This document shows positions 13,285 to 27,400 of a stretch of 64,000 bases of DNA, one piece after another. How positions within the stretch are numbered: the first letter of the stretch is position 1; every line of letters starts with the position of its first letter. The notes beneath the pieces were generated by a model that searched no databases, was not told where the DNA came from, and worked only from the letters and a program-made list of their open reading frames with translations. Source of the DNA: Rhabditoides inermis (taxonomy: Eukaryota; Nematoda; Chromadorea; Rhabditida; Rhabditidae); contig CAWZYM010000219.1 of the NCBI GenBank assembly GCA_963966185.1, forward strand, positions 1 to 64,000, in the 5' to 3' direction. Position numbers and translations under genes: made by a program.

Positions 13285-13511
13285 CTTCCGCGGGAGCCGC
13301 GCCATCCTTGCCCGAAGGCTTGTCAGAAGGTACGGGAGCGGCGGGGGCGGCACCTGCCGTTTGGAGAAATCGCGCCCGTCTCACCAGCCTAGGAATACTG
13401 TATTCTACCGTACTCCGATGACATCACACCTTCTGGTCTTCTTGAAGTTCCGCCAGTAGCTCCCGTCTGAGAGATCGCTTCTTATATGCGACGGCAGCTA
13501 TAGGAGCCAAT
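13285..13511 (-). CDS. Possible exons of an unidentified gene
   Basis: Two candidate exons: 13430-13511 (27 codons, basic, begins LAPIAAVAYKKRS; CTAG acceptor, GTGTGA donor) and 13285-13388. The second is open in two frames. One gives a short basic tail that stops at TGA; the other gives an Ala/Pro-rich segment (AGAAPAAPVPSDKP) ending at a GTACGG donor. They may be 3' exons of the zinc-finger-like gene at 14361-14775. The model is unresolved. Confidence 0.3.
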
Positions 13512-14017
13512 CTAGAAAGAAAAGGTGAGATGAAAACAGAAGGGGAGGGGCAGAGGAAAGGGAGTGGGTAGAGAAAAAGAGACAATAGGCGGTGAAAGAA
13601 TACAACAAAAAGAGAGAGGGGAGGGGGGAGAGGGAGAGAGATGGAGAGAGAGAGGGAGAGAGGGGGGAGAGAGGAAGAGAGAGAGAGAGAGAAACAGCTC
13701 ACCCGACTATCCTGGGCGCACACGTGAGAGTAAACTACAACAAAAACAAAAACAACTGGAAAGCAACGAAATTCGTCTGGTGACTACTGTAGCCTACCGT
13801 ATAACTGAGTGCACCATGATATTTTGAAATCTTAATGTGAAAACAACAAAAACAAACGATCACAAACAATCGATACACGATCGATATGAATGCGCCAAGA
13901 GCAGAGAGTCTATGACACCCGGTTACGTCAATAAACTCGTACACAATCACCACCTATGAAAAAAAACATGTCAACAACATTGATGCATGAGACGGACGAC
14001 ACAATTTAATCACAGTT

Positions 14018-14150
14018 CACGATGAAGGTTGAAGATATACTTGTATCTTGTCGTCGCACTCTCTTCTCGTCGTTGGTTAATTAATTAATTTTCGTGCAGC
14101 AACATCCCTTCTTCTGAAATTGAAAGTACAGTAACCTACAGTACCGTCTT
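14018..14150. repeat. Direct repeat, copy B
   Basis: Second copy of the 130-bp segment found at 13142-13275. It differs by point changes and a short insertion of TTAA repeats. Confidence 0.75.
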
Positions 14151-14360
14151 TTTGAGAGCGCACATGTATTTCTCAAACGAGCGATTTACACCATAAACAC
14201 AACCCGTGTTTAGAATTGATCCTCAAACACTGTCTTGTTTGAGAAACAATCAGAACGCGTCAGTGTTGTTCTCTGGTCGCCATCTCTCCACGTCTCCGTC
14301 AGCGCGGTTACAACGAAGGAAATGCCCTCGATGACAGCTTCGAAGTTGTGTAGTCAGTTC

Positions 14361-14775
14361 TCAATGATCGTCAGTTCTCAATGAATGGCAGTGGAAAGCT
14401 ACAAATCGTAGAAAGTTGCTTTGGAGGCGATTGCAGTGTTGCATTACGGCTTCTGTCTTGCATCTTGCATCGGCTCTAGAAGCCGTCCCTTCGGCGACCG
14501 CTGCAGGCCGTGAACACATTTCGAATGCGAGATCAACAGCCTCCTTCAACATCAGGCTTTGGTCTTCTGCTCGAGGATGAGCTGAATGCAGCCTGTCGTA
14601 GTGAATGGGCTGAAAGCGAAAAATAGATCAGTTAAAGATCAATCAGATCGAACCCGGGTATCGTGTGTGGGGAAGAAGAATGTTCACGTCTACACCCCGA
14701 GCACACTGGCCCACAGCGGGGACAGCTGATGGTGGCAGGGTTGCGACACGAGAGGGAGCAGAGGAGAACCTGCAT
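14361..14775 (-). CDS. Putative B-box/TRIM-like zinc-finger protein, incomplete model
   Basis: The first exon seen, 14654-14775, has a GATTCAG acceptor next to an ATG and encodes a Cys/His cluster with the spacing C-x2-C-x4-C-x2-C-x3-H (SCPRCGPVCSGCRREH), followed by further His residues. This is the pattern of a B-box-type zinc-binding module (established for TRIM-related proteins; the assignment here is inferred). A second exon begins at 14592 (phase-compatible with the GG|GT donor) or at 14609 and is open to a stop at 14361. It encodes an Ala/Glu/Leu-rich, probably helical segment with several Cys, as would fit the coiled coil after a B-box. A 17-bp tandem duplication at 14352-14384 lies at its end and a second long open frame continues beyond it, so the gene may be frameshifted or I have missed a splice site. 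No RING exon was found upstream. Confidence 0.35.
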
Positions 14776-15484
14776 CTGAATCGAGGGGGTGTGAGAGATG
14801 GGGAGGCAGGACAGATGGAGGGCGGGGAGGGATGTGCAAGTGGTGCGGGAGAGGAAAGCCAAGCAGACAAGAGGCGAGTCAACCCACCCTCGCTCTCGCT
14901 CTCCCTCCTTCCTCCTTCCTGGCAGAAAACTGGATGAAAGGACGCGTTATCCCCACCATCGCAAGCCCCGCCCCCTCAATCTAATCAGCTAATTTGCACA
15001 TCGTCCAACCGTTTGTATGATAATAATCGCAACTCTCAAAAAAGTGCTTTTTTACTCTGCAGTTTAAAAAAGCACCCATTTTCACCCAAACACCGACTAA
15101 TCTGACGAGAAGGAGAAACAAATTACATCCAACTGAGTTAGTGGGGTCGGACGAGAAAAATCGATTCTAAAGCCTACAGCTTCACAATATCGAAACATTC
15201 ACGGATGTGACTGTCCCAACCACAGTATCCCTTGTAATGTCTCAAGTTTTGTTACCTCCTACACAATACGATTTATAAGAAAACTAGTTTTTTTTCTTCA
15301 TCAACCAATCTACTCTCATTTTAACTGCTTTATTTGCTTCAAAACACACTAAGAACGAGTCATTGGTTAAATTCTCATAAGGTCTAATCCTTTTTCCATG
15401 ATTGTGAAGTGATTCAGTGAAATCTCTAGTCACGAAAAGAGGAGATTGTAAGTAAAACGGGGGAAGTGAGAAAGGGGGCGGGGC
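14776..15484. other. Intergenic region and kinase 3' UTR
   Basis: No exon was found. An AATAAA signal for the minus-strand kinase lies at 15329-15334, about 150 bp past its stop codon. Confidence 0.6.
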
Positions 15485-18210
<2,726 letters not shown>

Positions 18211-18874
18211 TGCCCCTCCTGCAGCACACTCGGCGCCACTGGAAAGAGAGGAGGGTGAAGGGAGGAGCAGGAGAAGGAGGAGGAGGGGGAGAAGGAGGAG
18301 GGGGAGGAGAAGGGGGAGGGGGAGGAGAAGGAGGAGGGGGGAGGAGGAGATGGAAGAGAAGGAGAAGCAGGAGGAGCAGGAGGAGGAGAAGGATGAGAAG
18401 GAGGGGCAGCAGCACCTCTAGAGAGAGCTGGTTGTGGCGGCGCGAGAAACGAAGACTGGCGAGCCCGAAGAACGGCCGTCGTCTTTTATGCGTCCACTGA
18501 GACAGTGAAATTAGTAGGGAAAACGATATGGCATTCGTAAACATGCAAATACACACTGCACGTGGGATGAGACAAGTTCGGGTGCAAGGTGCAAACTATT
18601 GACATCCATTTGGCTGCAGAAAGACGAGCGAAAAAGAGGAATGATTAGAAGATACCATCAACGCAACTGTGACGAGTGAGAGTGACGATTTACAAGATCT
18701 TATATTGATTTGCGGTAAGAGAATAATTTGATCTGCAGCGTATCGGTAGACGCATCAATGTACGTCAAGATTTTTGTAAGCTTTATTCGGCACACGGAAA
18801 CAATTGTAAGAGATTGGGACGGAGAGACGTTTCATGTAATGTAATTCGTTGTTTCTTCTGTCGATTGGATAAGG
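18211..18874. other. Kinase leader region and phosphatase 3' UTR
   Basis: A purine-rich (GGA/GAA) block occupies 18241-18418, which reads as a pyrimidine tract upstream of the kinase leader acceptor. A possible upstream exon (about 18419-18497) cannot extend the kinase frame because that phase contains a stop. The AATAAA of the downstream phosphatase gene is at 18782-18787. Confidence 0.5.
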
Positions 18875-20285
18875 CTACTTGTTATTGCGAGTCGGCTTCT
18901 TGCGAGCCTTCGGAGTCCCAGCCGGCGTTCCCGGGTCGCTCTTCGGCTGCTGAACGACAAAGCGTTAGTTTGTTTCCTCTTTTTCACCAATGTTTAGGAG
19001 AATAAGAGGAATGATTAGAAGATACGCAACTGTGACGAGTGTTTTCCCTGTTTTACTAACCTACCGTAAGCACTGTTATGTTTCCTATTATGTACATGTT
19101 AAAGCAACAGTGGCGACTTATTTTTGACTCGGAGTATTATTAAAAATCATATTAACCTAACACATTTGCAGTTTTAGCGAAAAAACGACGATTATGCGTT
19201 ACTTTCGATTCTGCAACCCCGCCCACCTTCTCGCGCTCCTTGGCTGGCGCTGCTGGCTTGGCCGGCTCGACGTTGAACAGCTCAGTCGCCCCGAATGTCT
19301 CGGCGCTCAGACGGGGCGCTTCCGGTTGGAAGTACTGAAACGACGTGGGTGGTCTGGGCTTCGTGGGTGGTCTCCACACACACACTCACGTCATCCTCAC
19401 TGGGCTGTGACACGACCGGCGCCTTCTTGTCCGCTCCAGTCTGGTTGATGAAGCGGTCGTACTCCTAGGTATACGGTAATCGGAGGTACTGTAGCTACCG
19501 TATACCTTGCAGAATCTATCGTATTCCTTGTCGGCGGTGAGACACATGCGCTTCTCGTAGAAGTAGAGGATGATCGAGCGGTAGACGTACAGGTACTGGT
19601 GTTCCGTCTGAACTTGTTATAAGTCCCGCCCACATAAGCCCCGCCCTCCTAGACTCCGCCCAGTCCCTTACCTGAATGGTCTGTCCGCGCTGCGAGCGGA
19701 TCTTGTCGAGCATATCGGGCAGAGAAGGAACGTCCTGAATTTCAAGATACCGTAATCCTAAATTCAAACTACAGTACCTTGCCGGCGTAGAGATGTTCGA
19801 GAACGATCTCCAGCATCACGATCGAACCGGTGCGACCGATACCCGCCGAGCAGTGAACGATGATTGGTTTCCTGAAGGATACGGTATATCGAATATGGGT
19901 ACTGTACCTGGATCCGCGAATGACGGAGAGAAGGAGGAAGGGAGCCTTGCTGGGAGGGGGAACGCCGCGATCTGGCCAGTGGAGCTGGAAGAGGGGAGGG
20001 TGAGAGAGAGAAAGAGAAAAAGAGAGAGAGGAGAGAGAGGAGAGAGAGAGAGGGGAGAGAGAGAGGAGAGAGAGAGAGAGAGAGAGAGACCCCTCACCCA
20101 TTGAATGTGGTTGATGATAAAGCTGCCGTAGGGGTGCATCACCTCCAACTTACACACCCTGAATCAGGGGAGATGGATATACTGTAGCTACAGTATGACG
20201 TACTTACCTCAGCTCTGCGTCCTCGCATGCGATCATCGTTACCTCCTTGTTGGTGATAGAGGCGTAGCCGAACTGCTTCACCTAA

Positions 20286-20340
<55 letters not shown>

Positions 20341-21350
20341 CTCTCTTTCCCTCTACCTCCATGTACGTATTCGGCCAGTACTGATCGCACTTGTTCATTC
20401 CGTTCTCGAACACATCGCACAGCATCACAATGTACTCGGGCTCCTAGGTGTACGGTAGGTACAGTAAGCATACGGTATACGGTACCTCCTGCAGGATCAT
20501 CCGCCAGAAGTCGACAGTAGTTCCCTGCGGGTTCTTCTCGCATGGAGCAATCGGACCCTGGGTGCAGATGAACCTGAATTACGGTAGGTACAGTACACAC
20601 GTAAAGTACCGTACCTCTTGGGCGCAAAGGCAGAGGCGACGTAGTTAGCGTGGATGTAGTTGGTGCCCTCTCCGGTCAACGCAACTCGAGTCGAATCGAT
20701 ACACGGCACGTCCTGTCAGGTACGATGATTACGGTGTCTTACAGTAGCGCCATACTGTGTAGCGGTTCTTGTTCATGTTCTCCGGCTTGTAGAACTCGCC
20801 GGCCAGCGACTTATCCACCTGAATCAATATGGCTCTTAGGTATACGGTAGCTACAGTATACCGATCGCTTTATCGCCTTGTACTCGTCCCGAATGCCTTC
20901 AATCGAGCGCGAGATGATGCCCGAGCACAGCTTGCGGGCAAGCGCCTGGGTACGGTACATACAGTAACCTACAGTATCCCACAGTACCTTCCTGCGGTCG
21001 TCGAGCTCCTTCTTGCGCGCCGAGTCCTTGTGGTCTTTGTGTGGCTTCTCATCGTGTTCGGGAGTGCCAGGAGTGGGGGTGGAGGAAGCGGCACCCTCAT
21101 CCTGCAATGACAGGGGTGAGAGGAGGAGGAGCAGGAGAAGCAGGAGAAGGAGCAAGAGGTAGAGAAAGAGTAGGAGTTTTTTTGAGGAGCAGAAGGGGAG
21201 AGGGAGGAGCAGAAGGTAGAGTAGAGGGAGGAGCAGAGGGGAAGGAGCAGTAGCAGGAAAAGTAGGAAGAGCAGGAGGTGGAGCAGGAGGAGGAACAGAG
21301 GGGGAGGAGCAGGCGACCTTTTTCTTCTTTTTCTTCTCCCGTAGCGACAT
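18875..21350 (-). CDS. Protein tyrosine phosphatase A (classical, cytosolic)
   Basis: Sixteen exons with closed phases: 21318-21350, 20988-21101, 20862-20945, 20756-20818, 20615-20712, 20486-20573, 20357-20443, 20208-20281, 20098-20158, 19908-19984, 19778-19871, 19672-19734, 19506-19607, 19390-19464, 19227-19334, 18875-18949; 431 residues. It hydrolyses phosphotyrosine. The domain shows NRY, the substrate-loop NYIHANYV, DFWRM, the general-acid loop WPDRGVP (Asp239) and the signature HCSAGIGRTG (Cys267, Arg273), so all catalytic residues are present. There is no signal peptide or membrane segment. Both ends are low-complexity and charged: a Lys-rich amino-terminus (begins MSLREKKKK) and a Lys/Pro/Arg tail. 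It is a tandem paralogue of the gene at 21775-23991, with the same intron positions through the domain. Single-domain PTPs of this kind are greatly expanded in nematodes, many of them male- or sperm-enriched (known); the role here is inferred. Confidence 0.93.
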
Positions 21351-21774
21351 GTCAGCGTGGGCGCGAGGGGAAGACTGGCAGTTCGAGGGAGAGGGAGACG
21401 TTGACTAGTGCGTCAGGCTAATGCGAACGGTGTGCGAATTCGAAGTATAATTGTGGCGTGAAGGGAAATGAATGATTTATGAGAACGGACACGTTATTAG
21501 TTTGTGATTTCAGACTGAAACGTATGCCAATGCCAACTATACGAACTAGAGTAAATGAATCGTCAAGCGACGTGTGCTTGAGTATCAACATAAAAATCCG
21601 TAGTATCTTCAAAGACTTTCTATATACGACATGTACTTCTATAACATGTCTCTTCACACAAAAACACACACACATTCTCTAAGCGTTTATTCCATAAAAG
21701 CGCGTGTGTACTCGATATCTAAGGGTTTATGTAATATAATTTGAACTCTTTCTGTTTCCTGTGTGCCATCCAGT
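21351..21774. other. Spacer between the two phosphatase genes
   Basis: No exon was found. The polyadenylation signal of the upstream phosphatase (AATAAA on the minus strand) is at 21686-21691, 84 bp past its stop. Confidence 0.6.
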
Positions 21775-22439
21775 CTATTCCTCCTCCTTCTTGTGTCTGT
21801 CGCCGCTCCTTTCCTCCTTCTCCTTCTTCCCCCCACTCTTCTCCTGCTTGGGACGCTTCTTCTCCCTTTTCTCAAAGTAGCCGTGCTTCGCCTCCTGCAA
21901 GGTAAACAAGTAAACTAAGTAGAGTAAACAAGTAAACAACCTGTCCGGGGTTCTTGAACAGCTCGCAGACTCCGATCGCCTTGGCGTCAATGCGCGGCGG
22001 CTCCGGCATGAAGTACTGTAAAGGGTACTGTAACTACGGGTACTGTATCTATCGTATACATCGTCCTCGGTGGGCGCACTGGCTGCGGGCTTGGCTGCCG
22101 CTCCGGCCACGGCAATGAATTCGTCATACTCGCGGTAGAAACGCTCCGCCTCCTCGTCAACCTAATCAATCAATCGATAAGTCAATCGATAATCAATAGA
22201 CACCTCCGGGAAGAGTCCGCGCTCGTGGAAGTACATCATGAGCGCGCGGTAGACGTAGAGGTACTGGTGCTCGGTCTGGAAAGGGGGAGGGTGGTTGGCC
22301 CCGCCCACTCGCGCCCCGCCCACCTGAATGGACTGTCCGCGCTGGCGGCGCACCTGCTCGAGGACATCGGGAAGGGCGGGGGTGTGGGGGACGCTGAATA
22401 GAGAAGTATGGAGAGAGAAAGAAAGAGAGAGAGGGGGGG

Positions 22440-22488
<49 letters not shown>

Positions 22489-22729
22489 CCCAGTGAATAT
22501 CTGCTCGAGAATGATCTCCAGCATGACGATCGAACCGGTACGTCCGATGCCCGCCGAGCAATGGACGACGATAGGCTTCCTGAAACAGGGTACGGTATAC
22601 GGTATGCATTAGGTATACGGTATTGATTAGGTATACGGTACTTTGATCCACGAATGACGTCGAGGAGGACGAAGGGAGCGCGGCTGGGGGCGGGCACACC
22701 GCGATCCGGCCAGTGGAGCTGAAGGGAGG

Positions 22730-22779
<50 letters not shown>

Positions 22780-22920
22780 CATACCCATTGAATGTGGTGA
22801 GTGATGACTGTCTGATAGGGTGTCGACACCTCGAGCTTACACACCCTGAATGATGACGAATGAGAGAGAGGAGAGTGAGAGAGGGAGAGAGGGAGAGAGG
22901 GAGAGAGGGAGAGAGGGAGA

Positions 22921-22963
<43 letters not shown>

Positions 22964-23638
22964 AACCTGAGCTCCGCCTCCTCGCACGCAATCATCGACA
23001 CCTCCTTGTTGATGACGGTGATGTAGGAATAGTCGCGTTTCTGAAAGAACAGTATACTGTATCTACAGTACCGCTTACTGTCTACCGTACCTCCCCGCAC
23101 ATGTTCGGCCAGTACTGGTCGCACTTGTTGTAGCCGTTCTCAAATACATCGCACAGCATCACAATGAACTCGCAGCCCTACATTATCATATTTTGAAAAT
23201 ACCGTAACCCTAATTTTGAGCATCGTACTCGTACCTCCTGCGCGACCATACGCCAGAAGTCGATGGCCGTGCCGCGCGGGTTGGCCGCGTTGCACGACAT
23301 CGGGCCCTGCGTGCAGATGAACCTGTGACATAAGGTATACGGTAGCTACAGTAATCCATGCGCACCTCTTGGGAGACATGGCGCTCGAGACGTAGTTGGC
23401 ATGGATGTAGTTGCCCGCGCCCACGCCGTCTTCCTAGAATTCATGTAGATTAGTTATACCGTAGCTTGGGTGCGGGCAACTGTAATTACCGTATACCTTG
23501 AGGATGACGCGGGTGGAGTCGAGACAGGGCACGTCTTTGTAGCGGTTCTTGAGCATGTTCTCTGCCTTGTTGAACTCCTTGGTGAGAGAAGGGTCGCACT
23601 GCATATCGATAAATCGATTATCGGGTAGTCGTAGGAAG

Positions 23639-23669
<31 letters not shown>

Positions 23670-23892
23670 GAGAGATGAGAGAGATGAGAGAGAGATGGAG
23701 AGAGAAGGGAGGGTGAGAGAGAGGGGGGAATGGACTCACGCATCGCTTGATGGCGCGGTACTCGTCTCGGATGCCCTCGACCGACCGGGAGCAGATCTTG
23801 ATGACCAACTTCCGAGCCAGGTTCGAGCGACGCGCCGTCTTCTGCTGGTTATTGGCCTGCAAGGGAGGAGTGAGGAGGGAGGAATAGGGGAA

Positions 23893-23937
<45 letters not shown>

Positions 23938-23991
23938 GAAGGGCCTCACCGATTTCATGCCTGTCTTCCGCTTATCCCCGTCACTACTCAT
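21775..23991 (-). CDS. Protein tyrosine phosphatase B (classical, cytosolic)
   Basis: Fifteen exons with closed phases: 23950-23991, 23740-23856, 23497-23598, 23366-23433, 23235-23322, 23091-23177, 22967-23040, 22785-22845, 22642-22718, 22490-22579, 22324-22393, 22204-22275, 22060-22161, 21941-22015, 21775-21894; 414 residues. Catalytic features are KNRYKDVP, NYIHANYV, DFWRM, WPDRGVP (Asp218) and HCSAGIGRTG (Cys246), all intact. The carboxy-terminus is a Lys/Glu-rich tail. An in-frame upstream ATG at 24018-24016 would add nine residues; I prefer the start at 23991 because it gives a short charged leader like that of the neighbouring paralogue. Exon borders match those of the phosphatase at 18875-21350 through the domain, showing tandem duplication, while intron sequences have diverged into GA microsatellites or TACGGTA-type introns. 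Confidence 0.93.
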
Positions 23992-24419
23992 GGCGGCGGA
24001 TGGGAGAGCGAATGACACCGCGCCGCCGGCACAACACGCGATGCCTTTGAAAAACCTGTCCAGACTGATTTGATCATACTTATTTAATTTGTGTTTTATT
24101 TACTTGCGGAAAACAACATGTGTCACGTTTCTTACGAACTTCTTAGAAATTTCAAAAAAAAATTTCAAAAAAAAAATTCCTGGTTGTCATCACGTTTTGC
24201 GAAAACTTCCCGACCACCAATCATGTGTCACAGAACAAAGCATTTTTGTCGTAGTGGTGATGTGTCGCGATTTGCGATTATCGATTTTCTCTTGATTTAT
24301 TTGTGTTTCGTGCTTTCTTCATTCAAAATTTTATTTCCAATAATCGCACATGCAAACCAGATATTTCGTGATTATGCAGTTCATATAATGTGGTGACGTC
24401 ATCCGTTGTTATCACAGGT

Positions 24420-27400
24420 ATGGCGTACTTCCGCAGCTTTTTCGGCGGCGGCGCGGAGGAGCCGGAGCAGGAGAGCGGGCATGAGATCGTGGAGAAGCTG
24501 GTGGAGAGAGTGGAGACGAGCACGGCACTCGAGGACCGCCGCGACGCACTCCGCGCACTCCGCAGCATCGCCAAGGTTGGTTGCGCTGTTCATCAATTCA
24601 TCAATTTGTTTGTTTTGTTTCTGTTTGGTGAACAATACGCTCTGTGCTTGTAGAAGATGCGGCTCGCCGTCGGTACTATGGCGATGAACTGTCTGATGGA
24701 GATTCTAGACAAGGAGCGCTCGAGTCCCGATCTGCTCACCGTCTCCCTTGAGATACTCGTGGCAGTGCTCAGCAGTGACGACGCCGACACGGACGAGGTG
24801 CGTATTATAAATTAGTGTAATACGTTCACACATTTCCATCTGACGTTAATGTATATTTCACTATATGCTTGATTTACTGTATCACACGTGATCACTTGTT
24901 TTGAGGACGAGTTGGGTGAGCGTCTGGCGGAGGCGATGTTGCGCCGTCAGCCCTTCGTGCCCGGCCTGCTCGCCTCACTCGAACAGTACGAGTTCGCTGT
25001 AAGGAGGTGGGACATTAATATCATTATTAGAATTTTACATGTTCTTTCACCATCTCTTTCCACTAATTCATGATGATTGCCTCATCCCTATGCCATTCAT
25101 CACTCAAATCAAACTGATTCCCTAATTGCAGAGTCGTCGTGAATATGACATAGGTCTACTTTGCCTTCTCCTATTATCATTACATCACCTAACACATGCT
25201 CTTGCACGATCGCTTTCGACAACTGCCTTTATTATTGAACCGATGCCACCTCCAGATCGTCGATCCAGCTGCTCACCTCGCTTCTCCGCCACCGCGGCAA
25301 CGAGGTGCAGCGGGCGGTGATGGGCCAGCCGATGGGAGTCACCAGACTCGTCGACATCGTACACGACAACAGGGAGGTCGGTCAGAGTATTGATTGATTG
25401 GTTATCGATAAATTCCTCGTTTCAGGTGGTTCGCAACGAGGCGGTGCTGATGCTATGCGAGCTGTCCCGGGCCAACTCGCAGGTAGTGATCTTTGTTCAG
25501 TTGTATTGATTGAATATTGATTATCGATTTGTTGTGTAGATGCAACAGCTGCTGGCGTACGACAACACGTTCGTCATCCTTTTCGACATTATCGAGCAGG
25601 AGCCTCTCGACAGTCAGTTTGGATTTGTCTATTGTTTTGGAAATGGTTGAACAACAGTTTCAAATTTGTTGCACAATGCGGTCGTATGCTTACGTGTATC
25701 ATATTTTATCAACGATTTATATTTATCAACAATTTATATTATTTATTGGTTATTGTTTCATATCTATAAATCGTCCCTTTCAGGCATCGTGATCGAGGAC
25801 TGTCTGTTTGTGCTGCTCAACCTGCTCCGGAAGAACACGAGCAACCAGCAGCTGTTCCGCGAGAACAAGTACGTCGAATGATGTACACATGTATTTTGTA
25901 TATGTTTCTTTATTCTATGCATGATATGTTTCACTGGCACAATGAGTCTAGTAGGGGTTGACGCTTTTAATATTGATGCCTTCGTGTCATGTTTTAATGT
26001 ATTCCATCCAGTAATAACCTTCCTATCTTGTCATGTCTAGTCATTCCCCGTTTTGCAGTCTGATCGCCCGCCTGGCCGCCCTGCTGCACCACTTTCTGTT
26101 CGGGGAGGCGGAGGAGGGCGACTTGGACGGCGCGCAGCCCGGCGAGTGGGCCAAGCAGAGGACAGCCAATCTCATATTCATGCTACAGATCGTGAGTGCC
26201 CTCATTCTGCCCGAGTGTGATGTTGTTCATACTTGAGATGTGAATTTATTAAATGTTGAATTTGTATTTCTATTTTCTCACCCCTTCCCAGGTACGCGGT
26301 CTGGTGTCTCCCGACAATGTGCCCGCCAACACGCACGCCGCGCAGAAGCTCATCCTGCACTCGAGTGGGTTTTCGATCGATTGATTGATTAGATTTTCTT
26401 TTTATTTGTGTATTTCGATTGAATGCGTCTCACATGTGTTGACAATGATGCTTGAGAGATGCAACAGTGGGTTATTGATTGATTAGGTTTCCCTACATAT
26501 TATATTCGTCCTATTGATTTGATTGAGATGTGTTTCTGAATCATTTGCGGCGATGTACTAAATGTGACCAATTCTGCTTTAAGAGATGCTGTCTGATCTG
26601 TGCAGCGTGCTTCTCTCGGAGACGGGAGTCAGTGTCGAGGTGTTGACGGAGACGGTGGGTGACTGGCAGTTTGAATTGTATTATTGTATAATATATGTTT
26701 CACAGAATCGTAGTGTTCGTTTCGGGTGAATGTATGATAATGCTTTCTTCCTTCAGTGTCGCTGTAGGATGTATGTTTCACAATTAGTTCATGGTTCAAG
26801 TGGGATGGGTATCGACAATGCAACGTTGAAACGTGTATGAAGAATTAATCAAGTTCTAATGTATTAGTATCGTCTTCAATGACTGATATTCCTATGTGTG
26901 GCATGTATGTTTCACAATTAGTTTATGTTTGAAGTGGGATGGGTATCGACAATGCATCGTTGAAATGTGTATGAAGAATTAATCAAGTTCGAATGTATTA
27001 AGGACCGTTTATACTACACAACGCGTCAACTTGACGCGCTGCGTCAAGCGTCAAAGTTGACGCCTCGCGTCAAGAATTTTGACGCCCCGCGTCAAAATTT
27101 GACGCGCTGAGTCTAAGTGACATCACTTTTCCTTTGTTTTTTTACGCCTCGCGTCAAATTTTGACGCGGGGCGTCAAAATTCTTGACGCGAGGCGTCAAC
27201 TTTGACGCTTGACGCAGCGCGTCAAGTTGACGCGTTGTGTAGTATAAACGGTCCTGTAGGAATCATTCCTTTCCTTTCTCTGCTAGCGCGCGGTCGCGTG
27301 CCTTCCCCTGTTATTCCCCCGACCCCTGAACAATGCTGTGCGGCGGAGGACACTGACCGGACTGGTATTCGCTTTTGCTACTCTCTACATCTACGGCATT

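Noticed and set aside
18241..18418. GGA-rich stretch as a coding poly-Glu/Lys segment
   Set aside because: It lies upstream of the kinase start between an exon-like GT and a TTTCCAG acceptor; better read as an intron or outron pyrimidine tract on the coding strand.
20139..20627. A 162-codon open frame across phosphatase exons
   Set aside because: It reads through introns in an accidental frame; the spliced phosphatase model explains the region with correct motifs.
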